From Enterobacter asburiae (GTDB lineage Bacteria; Pseudomonadota; Gammaproteobacteria; Enterobacterales; Enterobacteriaceae), in contig NZ_CP102247.1 of assembly GCF_024599655.1 (NCBI RefSeq), forward strand, positions 1,674,001 through 1,738,000: DNA of 64,000 nt. The letters are read 5' to 3'. A program made the position numbers and the translations under genes. The notes below the pieces were generated by a model that made no database searches, was not told the origin of the DNA, and worked only from the letters and a program-made list of their open reading frames with translations. Numbering within the stretch: position 1 is the first letter of the stretch; each line of letters starts with the position of its first letter. This document shows positions 7,854 to 16,872 of the stretch, piece after piece.

Positions 7854-9887
7854 TTATTTCACCTGCTGGCCCGGCTTCGCGCCTTCGTCTGGGCTTAACA
7901 GGAAGATATCTTTTCCGCCAGGGCCTGCGGCCATCACCATCCCCTCGGAGATACCGAAGCGCATTTTGCGCGGTGCCAGGTTCGCCACCATCACGGTCTG
8001 ACGACCGATCAGCACCTGCGGGTCCGGATACGCTGAGCGGATGCCGGAGAAGACGTTACGCTTCTCGCCGCCCAGATCCAGCGTCAGGCGCAGCAGCTTG
8101 TCAGAACCTTCCACGAACTCCGCGTTCTCGATAAGCGCCACGCGCAGGTCGACTTTGGCGAAATCGTCAAAGGTAATGGTTTCCTGAATCGGATCGTCCG
8201 CCAGCGGGCCGGTAACCGGTGCCGCAGCCGCCTTCACCTCTTCTTTAGACGCTTCCACCAGGGCTTCAACCTGCTTCATCTCGATGCGGTTGTACAGCGC
8301 CTTGAAGGTGTTCACCTTGTGGCCGAGCAGCGGCTGCGCCATGGCATCCCAGGTCAGTTCAGTGTTCAGGAACGCTTCAGCACGGGCTGCCAGCTGCGGC
8401 AGAACCGGCTTCAGGTAGGTCATCAGCACGCGGAACAGGTTGATGCCCATGGAGCAGATGGCCTGCAGGTCGGCATCGCGGCCTTCCTGTTTCGCCACCA
8501 CCCACGGCGCCTGCTCGTCGACATAGCGGTTCGCCAGGTCAGCCAGGGCCATGATTTCACGTACCGCTTTGCCGAACTCGCGCGCTTCCCAGGCTTCGCC
8601 AATGGTCGCCGCCGCGTCGGTAAAGGTTTGGTACAGGGCAGGGTCAGCCAGTTCGGCCGCCATCACGCCGTCAAAACGCTTGGCGATAAAGCCCGCGTTA
8701 CGGGACGCCAGGTTCACCACCTTGTTGACGATGTCCGCGTTCACGCGCTGCACGAAATCTTCCAGGTTCAGGTCGATATCGTCGATGCGGGAAGAGAGTT
8801 TCGCGGTGTAGTAGTAGCGCAGGCTGTCCGCGTCGAAGTGGTTCAGCCAGGTGCTGGCTTTGATGAACGTCCCACGGGATTTGGACATCTTCGCGCCGTT
8901 CACCGTCACGTAGCCGTGTACGAACAGGTTGGTTGGCTTGCGGAAGTTGCTGCCTTCCAGCATCGCCGGCCAGAACAGGCTGTGGAAGTAAACGATGTCT
9001 TTACCGATGAAGTGATACAGCTCGGCAGTGGAATCTTTCTTCCAGTATTCGTCGAAGCTGACGGTATCGCCACGCTTGTCGCACAGGTTCTTGAAGGAGC
9101 CCATGTAGCCGATTGGCGCGTCCAGCCAGACGTAGAAGTATTTGCCCGGCGCGTTCGGGATTTCGAAGCCGAAGTACGGCGCATCGCGGGAGATATCCCA
9201 CTGCTGCAGGCCGGATTCGAACCACTCCTGCATTTTATTCGCCACCTGCTCCTGCAGCGCGCCGCTGCGGGTCCACGCCTGCAGCATTTCGCTGAAGGAC
9301 GGCAGGTCGAAGAAGAAGTGCTCGGAGTCACGCATCACAGGCGTGGCGCCGGAAACCACGGATTTCGGCTCGATAAGCTCGGTCGGGCTGTAGGTCGCGC
9401 CGCACACTTCGCAGTTATCGCCGTACTGGTCCGGGGATTTACATTTCGGACAGGTGCCTTTGACGAAACGGTCCGGCAGGAACATGCCTTTTTCAGGATC
9501 GTACAGCTGAGAGATGGTGCGGTTTTTGATAAAACCGTTCTCTTTCAGACGGGTGTAGATCAGCTCCGACAGCTCGCGGTTTTCGTCGCTGTGCGTGGAG
9601 TGATAGTTGTCATAGCTGATGTCAAAGCCAGCAAAATCAGTCTGATGCTCCTGACTCATTTCGGCAATCATCTGCTCCGGGGAAATCCCCAGCTGCTGCG
9701 CTTTCAGCATGATCGGCGTGCCGTGGGCATCGTCCGCACAGATGAAATTAACCTCGTGGCCGCGCATTCGCTGGTAACGGACCCAGACATCAGCCTGGAT
9801 ATGCTCCAGCATGTGGCCGAGGTGGATTGAGCCGTTGGCGTACGGCAGGGCGCACGTTACCAGAATTTTTTTCGCGACTTGAGTCAT
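7854..9887 (-). CDS. metG: Methionyl-tRNA synthetase
   Basis: Class I aminoacyl-tRNA synthetase that charges tRNA-Met, 677 residues. Visible features: HIGH-type motif HLGH (near residue 21), the zinc-binding insert with CPKCKSPDQYGDNCEVC (about 146-162), the KMSKS loop (AKMSKSRGT, near 331), an anticodon-binding domain, and a C-terminal tRNA-binding OB-fold from about residue 575 (DFAKVDLRVALI). The start at 9887 gives the conserved N-terminus MTQVAKK; an ATG nine bases upstream has a closer AAGAAG site but adds a non-conserved MPT. It is divergent from mrp. Confidence 0.97.
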   Translation of the reverse strand: MTQVAKKILVTCALPYANGSIHLGHMLEHIQADVWVRYQRMRGHEVNFICADDAHGTPIMLKAQQLGISPEQMIAEMSQEHQTDFAGFDISYDNYHSTHSDENRELSELIYTRLKENGFIKNRTISQLYDPEKGMFLPDRFVKGTCPKCKSPDQYGDNCEVCGATYSPTELIEPKSVVSGATPVMRDSEHFFFDLPSFSEMLQAWTRSGALQEQVANKMQEWFESGLQQWDISRDAPYFGFEIPNAPGKYFYVWLDAPIGYMGSFKNLCDKRGDTVSFDEYWKKDSTAELYHFIGKDIVYFHSLFWPAMLEGSNFRKPTNLFVHGYVTVNGAKMSKSRGTFIKASTWLNHFDADSLRYYYTAKLSSRIDDIDLNLEDFVQRVNADIVNKVVNLASRNAGFIAKRFDGVMAAELADPALYQTFTDAAATIGEAWEAREFGKAVREIMALADLANRYVDEQAPWVVAKQEGRDADLQAICSMGINLFRVLMTYLKPVLPQLAARAEAFLNTELTWDAMAQPLLGHKVNTFKALYNRIEMKQVEALVEASKEEVKAAAAPVTGPLADDPIQETITFDDFAKVDLRVALIENAEFVEGSDKLLRLTLDLGGEKRNVFSGIRSAYPDPQVLIGRQTVMVANLAPRKMRFGISEGMVMAAGPGGKDIFLLSPDEGAKPGQQVK

Positions 9888-10024
9888 AGTAGGCATTACT
9901 TCTTTTAACTGTGAAAAGGGTTTTTGATATTACCAAAAGGGGCATTATTAAGTAAGCACAAACCACGGCCTTTCAGGTAAACTTGTTCTTCTAAGGTCTT
10001 ATTCACAAGAACAAAGGAGTCGGG

Positions 10025-11134
10025 ATGAGTTCTCAATCCCAGGCCAAATCACCGGAAGCCTTACGAGCAATGGTCGCCGGGACGCTGGCTAACTTTCAGC
10101 ATCCAACCCTGAAGCACAATCTCACTACGCTGAAAGCGTTACACCATGTTGCCTGGCTGGACGACACGCTGCACATTGAGCTGCAGATGCCGTTCGTCTG
10201 GACCAGCGCCTTTGACGCGCTGAAAGAGCAGACCAGCTCTGAGCTGCTGCGCATTACCGGTGCGAAGGCGATTGACTGGAAGCTGAGCCACAGCATCGCC
10301 ACGCTGAAGCGCGTGAAAAACCAGCCTGGCGTGAACGGCGTGAAAAACATCATTGCCGTCAGTTCGGGCAAGGGCGGGGTAGGGAAATCCTCTACCGCCG
10401 TAAACCTGGCGCTGGCGCTGGCGGCGGAAGGGGCAAAGGTCGGTATTCTGGATGCGGATATCTACGGCCCGTCTATTCCGAACATGCTGGGCGCGGAAAA
10501 CCAGCGCCCAACCTCGCCGGACGGCACCCACATGGCGCCAATCATGGCGCACGGTCTCGCGACCAACTCCATCGGTTATCTGGTGACCGACGATAACGCG
10601 ATGGTCTGGCGCGGCCCGATGGCCAGCAAGGCGCTGCTGCAGATGCTGCAGGAGACAATGTGGCCGGATCTGGATTATCTGGTGCTGGACATGCCGCCGG
10701 GCACCGGTGACATTCAGCTGACGCTGGCGCAAAACATTCCGGTCACGGGTGCGGTCGTCGTCACCACGCCGCAGGATATCGCGCTGATCGACGCCAAAAA
10801 AGGCATCGTGATGTTCGAGAAGGTGGAAGTGCCGGTGCTCGGTATCGTCGAGAACATGAGCATGCACATCTGCAGCAACTGCGGTCACCACGAACCTATT
10901 TTCGGTACCGGTGGCGCAGAAAAACTGGCCGCGAAGTATCATACCCAACTGCTGGGACAGATGCCGCTGCACATTACCCTGCGTGAAGATCTGGACAGCG
11001 GAAAGCCGACGGTGGTCAGCCGTCCGGACAGCGAATTTGCGGAAATGTATCGCCAGCTGGCGGGACGCGTTGCGGCGCAGCTCTACTGGCAGGGCGAAAT
11101 CATCCCAGGGGAAATCGCGTTCCGCGCGGTGTAA
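10025..11134 (+). CDS. mrp: Iron-sulfur cluster carrier protein Mrp (ApbC)
   Basis: P-loop ATPase of the Mrp/NBP35 family that carries and delivers Fe-S clusters, 369 residues. The deviant Walker A is GKGGVGKSS (near residue 115), with Walker B-like DMPPGTGD and the cluster-binding CxxC in ICSNCGHH (near residue 283). The N-terminal part is a MIP18-like domain. A good ribosome site (AAAGGAG) precedes the ATG. The divergent metG/mrp promoter region is 9888-10024. Confidence 0.95.
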   Translation: MSSQSQAKSPEALRAMVAGTLANFQHPTLKHNLTTLKALHHVAWLDDTLHIELQMPFVWTSAFDALKEQTSSELLRITGAKAIDWKLSHSIATLKRVKNQPGVNGVKNIIAVSSGKGGVGKSSTAVNLALALAAEGAKVGILDADIYGPSIPNMLGAENQRPTSPDGTHMAPIMAHGLATNSIGYLVTDDNAMVWRGPMASKALLQMLQETMWPDLDYLVLDMPPGTGDIQLTLAQNIPVTGAVVVTTPQDIALIDAKKGIVMFEKVEVPVLGIVENMSMHICSNCGHHEPIFGTGGAEKLAAKYHTQLLGQMPLHITLREDLDSGKPTVVSRPDSEFAEMYRQLAGRVAAQLYWQGEIIPGEIAFRAV

Positions 11135-11150
11135 TTCCTCTTCGCTTAGT

Positions 11151-11225
11151 GCCGGGTGGCGGCTTCGCCTTACCCGGCCTACGAAATGCGGTTTTGTAGG
11201 TCAGGTAAGCGAAGCGCCACCTGAC
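11151..11225. repeat. REP/BIME palindromic repeat pair
   Basis: Two inverted REP units after mrp, with the same core as at 7750. The second unit ends only two bases before the stop of the converging acetyltransferase gene. Confidence 0.87.
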
Positions 11226-11226
11226 T

Positions 11227-11682
11227 TTACCCAAGCCGATAATGCATCAAATAATACTCTCCGTCCGGAGAATTACCCGTCGCCTCAATGTGCCAGCCGT
11301 GTCGCTGGTAAAACGCAATAGCCCGCGCATTCTTCACCAGACACTTTAGCGAACCCGTACTGGTAAACGTCTTCTGTACGTGTTCAAGCAACTCGTGCCC
11401 GACGCCCAGGCTTTGATACTGTGGATCGACAAAGAGGTTGTGCAGGAAATTATCGTTTGTCCAGACGGAGGCAAAGCCCAGGCGATGCCCGTTCTGAACA
11501 GCAACCCAAATCACTTCGTCACGGGTTGCCGCGTCAAAGTCTTCCAGCTGCCAGTCTGCACTCTCCAGCCATGGCCAGGCTTCGCGCCGGGCGTGGAGGT
11601 AGAGCGTGCGCAGGAAAGGACGGTCACTTTCCTGCCAGGGGCGAATCAGGATTGCGTTAGCGGTGATAGAAAATATCTCCAT
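11227..11682 (-). CDS. GNAT family N-acetyltransferase
   Basis: A 151-residue GCN5-related acetyltransferase that would use acetyl-CoA; the substrate is unknown. Motif A, the pyrophosphate-binding loop, is QSLGVGHELL (about residues 91-100), preceded by the conserved beta-4 segment NLFVDPQY and followed by NARAIAFYQRHGW, typical of the C-terminal half. The ATG at 11682 was chosen because the domain starts at once (ILIRPWQESD); upstream in-frame ATGs would extend into rcnB. The gene begins inside the last codons of rcnB on the same strand, so the two are probably co-transcribed. Confidence 0.82.
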   Translation of the reverse strand: MEIFSITANAILIRPWQESDRPFLRTLYLHARREAWPWLESADWQLEDFDAATRDEVIWVAVQNGHRLGFASVWTNDNFLHNLFVDPQYQSLGVGHELLEHVQKTFTSTGSLKCLVKNARAIAFYQRHGWHIEATGNSPDGEYYLMHYRLG

Positions 11683-11989
11683 TGTAGGCTTTGTAAATCT
11701 TGCCATCAGCATCGCCAATCAGCACGTAATTCTCACCCATATAGGTCCAGTGGGTTCCGGCATCCGGCGCCGGCAGGTTACGCAGCTGGTACTGTTTGAT
11801 GGTGTACTCCGGCGTTTGATACTGCGCCGGTGCCGTGTCGCCAATCTTGAATTTCGTAAAGTCAGCGATGAACTCATGTTCTTCGTAGGCCTTGATGCCA
11901 GATGGCGCAGCGGCCGTTTGCGGGGCAGCGAATGCGGAGCCCGCCAGAGACAGTAATACACCCAGAAGCAGCAATTTACGCTTAGCCAT
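11657..11989 (-). CDS. rcnB: Periplasmic nickel/cobalt homeostasis protein RcnB
   Basis: A 110-residue secreted protein with a signal peptide (LLLLGVLLSLAGSAFA, cleavage near residue 22) and an RcnB domain. The conserved block IKQYQLRNLPAPDAGTHWTY, then NYVLIGDADGKIYKAYNGDI, matches E. coli RcnB (YohN). In E. coli it tunes periplasmic Ni/Co alongside the RcnA exporter. The ATG at 11989 has a TGGAG ribosome site. Neither rcnA nor the repressor rcnR lies next to it here. Confidence 0.85.
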   Translation of the reverse strand: MAKRKLLLLGVLLSLAGSAFAAPQTAAAPSGIKAYEEHEFIADFTKFKIGDTAPAQYQTPEYTIKQYQLRNLPAPDAGTHWTYMGENYVLIGDADGKIYKAYNGDIFYHR

Positions 11990-12476
11990 TTTTTCTCCAG
12001 TGATATTGTTACAGATACTTTTCGTCTGCGGGTCGTGCAAAGCGGAGCAGACGGTCCATTTTAAGTATCAACGCAGGGTATGTTTGAAAAAAAATGTAAC
12101 AAAAGTGGACGGTTTTGCGTAGTCGAATGGGATGATGTTTATCACTATGGTGAATATTGTCTGTGCTTAATATTTTTAATATTTATTATTTCATTAATCA
12201 ATTCTGAAAATAACTTTTCACATCAAAATTGGACTGCTCTGCGAATGCTTTCCCACTAAAGAAGATTTAATATTGCCTTCGTGTAAAGCGGGCTTGCTTC
12301 CGTTTTCTTTTACAGGGTTGAGTATTACTTTTGTTTTTTAGAAAGCAGTTTGATCACGTTTTACAATGCCAGAATTTCATATTGCATAAGAATAAGCAAT
12401 TAAATTTCATTAAGTTAGATGAAGTCTCTTTGCAAGCTTGATGATGAACGCAACGTTAAAAAGAAATATTTATATA
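11990..12476. other. AT-rich intergenic region between rcnB and gfcE-like gene
   Basis: About 490 bases, clearly AT-rich from 12120 on, holding the divergent promoters of rcnB and of the export module. I see no gene and no JUMPstart/ops motif (GGCGGTAG), unlike the leader of the second wza at 62.3 kb. Confidence 0.6.
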
Positions 12477-13616
12477 ATGAAAGCTACAACTGCATTTTCG
12501 CTGTTATTTCTTACTGTTAGTCAATTAACAGGGTGTGTATTTTCCCCCGGCCAGAATTTGAGTGTATCCGGGAAAAAAGTCATTGCTGCGGAAGACGCCA
12601 ATTATCAGCTTGAAAAGCGCGTGGAAATTTTTCCTCTGACGCCGGGATTGATTGAAAAACTGCGTCCGGCCGTATCGAAATCTCAGTCAAATCCTAATCT
12701 GGATGAGCAGATCAAAAACTGGGAATACCGCATTGGCACAGGCGACATCCTGACGGTCACCGTCTGGGATCACCCGGAATTAACGACGCCCGCGGGGCAA
12801 TATCGTAGTGCGAGCGATGCCGGTAACTGGGTCAACGCCGATGGTACGCTCTTTTATCCCTACGTCGGTAAACTGCGGGTGGCGGGAAAAACGGTTTCAC
12901 AGGTACGTGAAGAGATTACAACGCGACTGGATAAGGTCATTGAGAGCCCGCAGGTGGACGTCAGCATTGCCGCCTTCCGTTCGCAAAAAGCCTACGTTAC
13001 CGGAGAGGTCGAAAAATCGGGCCAGCAGCCCATAACCAATATTCCGCTGACGGTGATGGATGCGGTCAACGCCGCTGGCGGTCTTTCAGCGGATGCCGAC
13101 TGGCGTAACGTCGTGCTCACGCATGATGGCCAGGACTCCCGTCTTTCGCTCTATGCGCTGATGCAGCATGGCGATTTGACTCAAAATAAGCTGCTTTATC
13201 CTGGCGATATCCTGTTTATTCCCCGCAACGACGCGCTGAAGGTGTTCGTGATGGGCGAGGTGGTTAAGCAGAGCACGCTTAAGATGGATCGTAGCGGCAT
13301 GACGCTGGCCGAAGCCCTGGGGAATGCCGGGGGGCTTAACCAAAATATGGCCGATGCAACCGGCATTTTTGTTATTCGACAGGTAGCGAAAAAAGGCGAC
13401 ACGGACAAAATTGCCAACATCTATCAACTGAATGCGGAAGACGCCTCAGCCATGGTGCTGGGTACGGAATTCCAGCTGGAACCGTATGACATTGTCTACG
13501 TTACCACCGCACCGTTATCACGCTGGAATCGCGTGATTACCCAACTGGTGCCTACCATCAGCGGCGTTCATGACCTGACCGAAACCGTTCGTTACATCAG
13601 ATCGTGGCCGCAGTAA
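12477..13616 (+). CDS. gfcE: Outer-membrane polysaccharide export lipoprotein, GfcE/Wza type
   Basis: OPX-family lipoprotein that forms the outer-membrane channel for group 4 or group 1 capsule-type polymer. The lipobox is LTGC (Cys20 with the ATG at 12477, which gives 379 residues, the usual family length). In-frame ATGs at 12441 and 12444 are alternatives. Poly_export and SLBB domains are recognisable (GTGDILTVTVWDHPELTTPA, then SPQVDVSIAAFRSQKAYVTG). The C-terminus TISGVHDLTETVRYIRSW resembles GfcE more than the colanic Wza at 62.5 kb. The stop overlaps the phosphatase start (TAATG). Confidence 0.85.
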   Translation: MKATTAFSLLFLTVSQLTGCVFSPGQNLSVSGKKVIAAEDANYQLEKRVEIFPLTPGLIEKLRPAVSKSQSNPNLDEQIKNWEYRIGTGDILTVTVWDHPELTTPAGQYRSASDAGNWVNADGTLFYPYVGKLRVAGKTVSQVREEITTRLDKVIESPQVDVSIAAFRSQKAYVTGEVEKSGQQPITNIPLTVMDAVNAAGGLSADADWRNVVLTHDGQDSRLSLYALMQHGDLTQNKLLYPGDILFIPRNDALKVFVMGEVVKQSTLKMDRSGMTLAEALGNAGGLNQNMADATGIFVIRQVAKKGDTDKIANIYQLNAEDASAMVLGTEFQLEPYDIVYVTTAPLSRWNRVITQLVPTISGVHDLTETVRYIRSWPQ

Positions 13617-14065
13617 TGTTCCAGTCAATCTTAGTGGTCTGCACCGGCAATATTTGCCGTTCACCGATGGGTGAGCGGCTGTTGCGTCAGCAATTACCCG
13701 GCCAGCAGGTGACCTCGGCAGGGATTTTGGGGCTTGAAGGGCATCCCGCAGATGCGACTGCGCAGGCTGTGGCCCGGCGTCATGGTGTTTCGCTGGAGGG
13801 GCACGTTGCCCGCAAGGTGACGCGCAGCCTGTTGCAAAAATCCGATTTGATTCTGGTCATGGAGCCGGAACATCTCCGTTACATAGCTGCTATGGCCCCG
13901 GAGAACCGGGGAAAATCGCTCCTCTTTGGACAATGGCTGGAAACCAGGGACATTCCCGACCCGTATCACAAAAGTCGTGAAGCCTATGAATATGTTTTCG
14001 AGCAATTAGGAAAAGCCAGTCAGGAATGGGCTCGTCGTTTGAGTCAACAAGGAATGAAGCAGTAA
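13616..14065 (+). CDS. etp: Low-molecular-weight protein-tyrosine phosphatase, Etp/Wzb type
   Basis: LMW-PTP that dephosphorylates the partner tyrosine autokinase. The P-loop CX5R is at the N-terminus (VVCTGNICRSP) and the general-acid loop is IPDPYHKS. The ATG at 13616 gives 149 residues and overlaps the preceding stop; a GTG at 13604 would add four residues that align with E. coli Etp and cannot be excluded. Its stop overlaps the kinase ATG in the same way, so the three genes are translationally coupled. Confidence 0.87.
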   Translation: MFQSILVVCTGNICRSPMGERLLRQQLPGQQVTSAGILGLEGHPADATAQAVARRHGVSLEGHVARKVTRSLLQKSDLILVMEPEHLRYIAAMAPENRGKSLLFGQWLETRDIPDPYHKSREAYEYVFEQLGKASQEWARRLSQQGMKQ

Positions 14066-16245
14066 TGTCGTCTTCAAAATCAGAAAAATATAGTGCTGCA
14101 ACGTCGCAGAATAATGAGATCGATCTTCTTCAGCTGCTTGCTGAGATGTTTGATAACCGCGTGACGATCGCGTGCGTCACGCTCCTGCTTACGGTATGTG
14201 CGGGGATCTACGCGTTCAGCACCACGCCAGTTTATCAGGCTGATGCCCTGGTACAGGTTGAAGCGAAGCAGGACAACTCGCTGCTCAAGAACCTGACCGC
14301 GTTCGGGTCCGATCTCTCGCCCGACGTCGCGCCAGAACTTTTACTCCTTAAATCACGAATGATCCTGGGAGAAACCGTCGATCGGTTAGGGCTGACGTAC
14401 AGCGTTAAACGGCACGTGTTGCCTGTCATCGGGACCTTATGGGAAAAGGTTCTGGGACGTAAATCCGATAAAATAACGATTGGCGCGCTGACTATTCCTC
14501 TTCTGGAAGGGAAGCCACAAACGCTTTTACTCACCGTTCAGGAGCAAGGGCGGTATCGTCTTGAGGGAAAAACGCTTGAGGCAGAGGGCGTCGTGGGTAA
14601 AACCCTGGCTAAAGACGGCATATCGCTTCTGGTGACATCCCTCAGCGCGGAACCCGGCACCCGGTTTACCCTCGAAACCGTCACAAGGCTTGACGCGATC
14701 AACGCCATTCAAAACAGGCTTACGGTTGTAGAGTCGGCGAAACAGAGCGGTATGATCGCATTAACGTTAACGGGTGAAGACCCCGGCAAGATTGCCACGG
14801 TGCTTAATACGATTGCTGAAAATTTTCTTAGCCAGAATGTTGCGCGCCAGGAAGCGAAAGATTCCCGCAGCCTCACGTTCTTACAGGATCAATTACCTAA
14901 GATCAGCCGGGAACTGGATGAAGCCGAAGCACGACTGAATGCCTACAGAGAGCAGCGCGATTCTGTCGACTTGTCTCTGGAGGCAAAGTCGGTGCTCGAT
15001 CAGGTGGTTAACGTGGAAAACCAGCTTAACGAGCTGACGTTTCGCGAAGCAGAGGTTTCCCAGCTTTTCAAAAAGGACCATCCCACCTACCGCGCTTTGC
15101 GGGAGAAGAAACAAACGCTTGAGCGTGAGCGCGCGCGTCTGAATAGCCGCGTCTCATCCATGCCTTCCACGCAGCAGGAAATCTTACGCCTGAGTCGTGA
15201 CGTTGAATCCGGGCGTACCATCTACCTGCAGCTGCTGACGCGTCAGCAAGAGCTGAGTATCTCGCGCTCCAGCGCTATCGGCAACGTGCGGATTATTGAC
15301 CCGGCCGTGACGCAGCCGGCCCCAATCAAGCCGCGCAAAGCGCTCATTATCGTGCTGGGTATGCTGATGGGCTTGATGCTCTCTGCCGGAACGGTTTTAG
15401 TGCGCTCAGCCTTTAAGCGGGGCATTACCTCGTCTGAACAGCTGGAAGCGCAGGGGATACCGCTTCTGGCGACGCTCCCGCGCTCGGTGTGGCTCTGGAA
15501 AAAAACGCACCTGCGCAGGAGAAACCTGTTTGCTTCCCACTGGAAGCACAGGACGTCGAACATCCCTTTTCTGCCCGTTGACCGTCCGGCAGATATGTTT
15601 GTCGAGGCGGTGCGCGGGCTGCGCACCAGCCTGCATTTTACCATGATGGATGCCGCAAACCGGATCGTCGTGGTGTCTGGCCCCACGCAGGACTGCGGAA
15701 AGACGTTGGTCAGTACGTCACTGGCGTCGATTGCCGCTCAGGCTGGACAGCGAGTGCTGTTTATTGATGCGGATATGCGCAAGGGATATGTCCACAACGT
15801 TTTCAAACTGAGCAATCATCGGGGACTATCCAGCGTGCTTGGAGGCGCCGTTGAGTGGCAGGAGGCAATTCAACGCGTCGAGAAAGGCGGTTTTGATGTA
15901 TTGACCTGCGGACCCCAACCTTCGCATCCCGTTGAGCTGCTGATGAGCGAACGCTTCCAGGCTATGGTGTCGCAGATAGACAACCATTATGACATCGTGA
16001 TTGTCGACACCCCCCCTGTGCTTGCCGTGACGGATGCCTTGCTGATAGCCAGAGCAGCGGCTACCACGCTGCTGGTTGCCAGGTTTGGTAAAACCAGCGT
16101 CAAGGAGATCGAGAACTGCCTGAAGCGTCTGCAGCAAATGGGTGTGCAGGTGAATGGCGCGATCCTCAATGATATCGTGAAATCGGCAGCGCTCTATTAC
16201 AACTCGGGATATAGCCATTACGACTACGGCTATACCCAGGAGTAA
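14065..16245 (+). CDS. etk: Tyrosine-protein kinase, Etk/Wzc type
   Basis: Inner-membrane bacterial tyrosine autokinase and polysaccharide co-polymerase, 726 residues (same length as E. coli Etk). Order: N-terminal Wzz domain with a membrane segment near residues 30-52, coiled-coil periplasmic region with a GNVR-like segment, second membrane segment near 430-450, then the BY-kinase domain with Walker A (GPTQDCGKT, about 538-546), Walker A' (FIDADMRKG) and Walker B (IVIVDTPP). The tail carries a six-tyrosine cluster (YYNSGYSHYDYGYTQE), the autophosphorylation site. It is coupled to etp by TAATG. Confidence 0.9.
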   Translation: MSSSKSEKYSAATSQNNEIDLLQLLAEMFDNRVTIACVTLLLTVCAGIYAFSTTPVYQADALVQVEAKQDNSLLKNLTAFGSDLSPDVAPELLLLKSRMILGETVDRLGLTYSVKRHVLPVIGTLWEKVLGRKSDKITIGALTIPLLEGKPQTLLLTVQEQGRYRLEGKTLEAEGVVGKTLAKDGISLLVTSLSAEPGTRFTLETVTRLDAINAIQNRLTVVESAKQSGMIALTLTGEDPGKIATVLNTIAENFLSQNVARQEAKDSRSLTFLQDQLPKISRELDEAEARLNAYREQRDSVDLSLEAKSVLDQVVNVENQLNELTFREAEVSQLFKKDHPTYRALREKKQTLERERARLNSRVSSMPSTQQEILRLSRDVESGRTIYLQLLTRQQELSISRSSAIGNVRIIDPAVTQPAPIKPRKALIIVLGMLMGLMLSAGTVLVRSAFKRGITSSEQLEAQGIPLLATLPRSVWLWKKTHLRRRNLFASHWKHRTSNIPFLPVDRPADMFVEAVRGLRTSLHFTMMDAANRIVVVSGPTQDCGKTLVSTSLASIAAQAGQRVLFIDADMRKGYVHNVFKLSNHRGLSSVLGGAVEWQEAIQRVEKGGFDVLTCGPQPSHPVELLMSERFQAMVSQIDNHYDIVIVDTPPVLAVTDALLIARAAATTLLVARFGKTSVKEIENCLKRLQQMGVQVNGAILNDIVKSAALYYNSGYSHYDYGYTQE

Positions 16246-16321
16246 ACCTGGCGCGACACTTCTTTACAGCGTGATGGCGTATTGCCCGTTAAGATGACCT
16301 TCGTTAAAACATGAGGTCACA

Positions 16322-16837
16322 ATGGATAACCGCAAAATCAGTCGACTGCGCCGCTGGGCGCGGGAAGGGATCATACTCGTTCTGCTGACGCTGGCCGTGG
16401 TATGGGGTGTAGATCGATATCGTAAACCGACACTCCCCGCCAGTTTTAGTGCGACACCGATGCAGAGCATCGACGGCAACATTCACGATATCGCGGCGCT
16501 CAGCCAGGAGCGTCCGCTGCTGATTTACGTCTGGGCCACCTGGTGCAGCATATGCCGTTACACGACGCCTTCCGTTAATCAACTGGCAGAAGAGGGCGGG
16601 AACGTGTTGAGTATTGCCATGCGTTCCGGTGATAACGCAAAGCTTGCGCGCTGGGTTGAAAAGAAACAGCTGAAAATGCCGGTGATAAACGATGAAAACG
16701 GCGCGCTGTCGCAGCAGTGGCAGGTGAGCGTAACGCCGACAATAGTGATTGTGTCGAAGGGTAATGTGGTCAGTACCACGACGGGCTGGACGAGTTACTG
16801 GGGATTAAAAACCAGGATGTGGTGGGCAGGGCTTTAA
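16322..16837 (+). CDS. Membrane-anchored thioredoxin-like protein, ScsD type
   Basis: A 171-residue protein with one N-terminal membrane helix (about 15-30) and a periplasmic TlpA/thioredoxin fold. The active site is WCSIC (Cys75 and Cys78) with the cis-proline loop SVTPT. It resembles ScsD of the Salmonella suppressor-of-copper-sensitivity cluster in length and flanking sequence (TTGWTSYWGLKTRMWWA at the end). No other scs gene is nearby. It lies 76 bases after the kinase gene with its own GAGG ribosome site and may be co-transcribed. Its redox partner is unknown. Confidence 0.8.
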   Translation: MDNRKISRLRRWAREGIILVLLTLAVVWGVDRYRKPTLPASFSATPMQSIDGNIHDIAALSQERPLLIYVWATWCSICRYTTPSVNQLAEEGGNVLSIAMRSGDNAKLARWVEKKQLKMPVINDENGALSQQWQVSVTPTIVIVSKGNVVSTTTGWTSYWGLKTRMWWAGL

Positions 16838-16841
16838 AATA

Positions 16842-16866
16842 ACCCCTCTCCCGGCGGAAGAGGGGT
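16842..16866. terminator. Bidirectional terminator between scsD-like gene and ddc
   Basis: Stem CCCCTCT/AGAGGGG (16843-16849 with 16858-16864) with a GC-rich loop between converging genes; the T-tract is weak on both sides. Confidence 0.6.
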
Positions 16867-16872
16867 GTTGTA

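Noticed and set aside
8319..9830. 503-codon open frame opposite metG
   Set aside because: Shadow of a GC-rich conserved gene; arginine- and histidine-rich product without family features, and metG is certain.
12041..12476. Search for a JUMPstart/ops element or RcsAB box ahead of the gfcE-like gene
   Set aside because: No GGCGGTAG and no convincing TAAGAATATTCCTA match.
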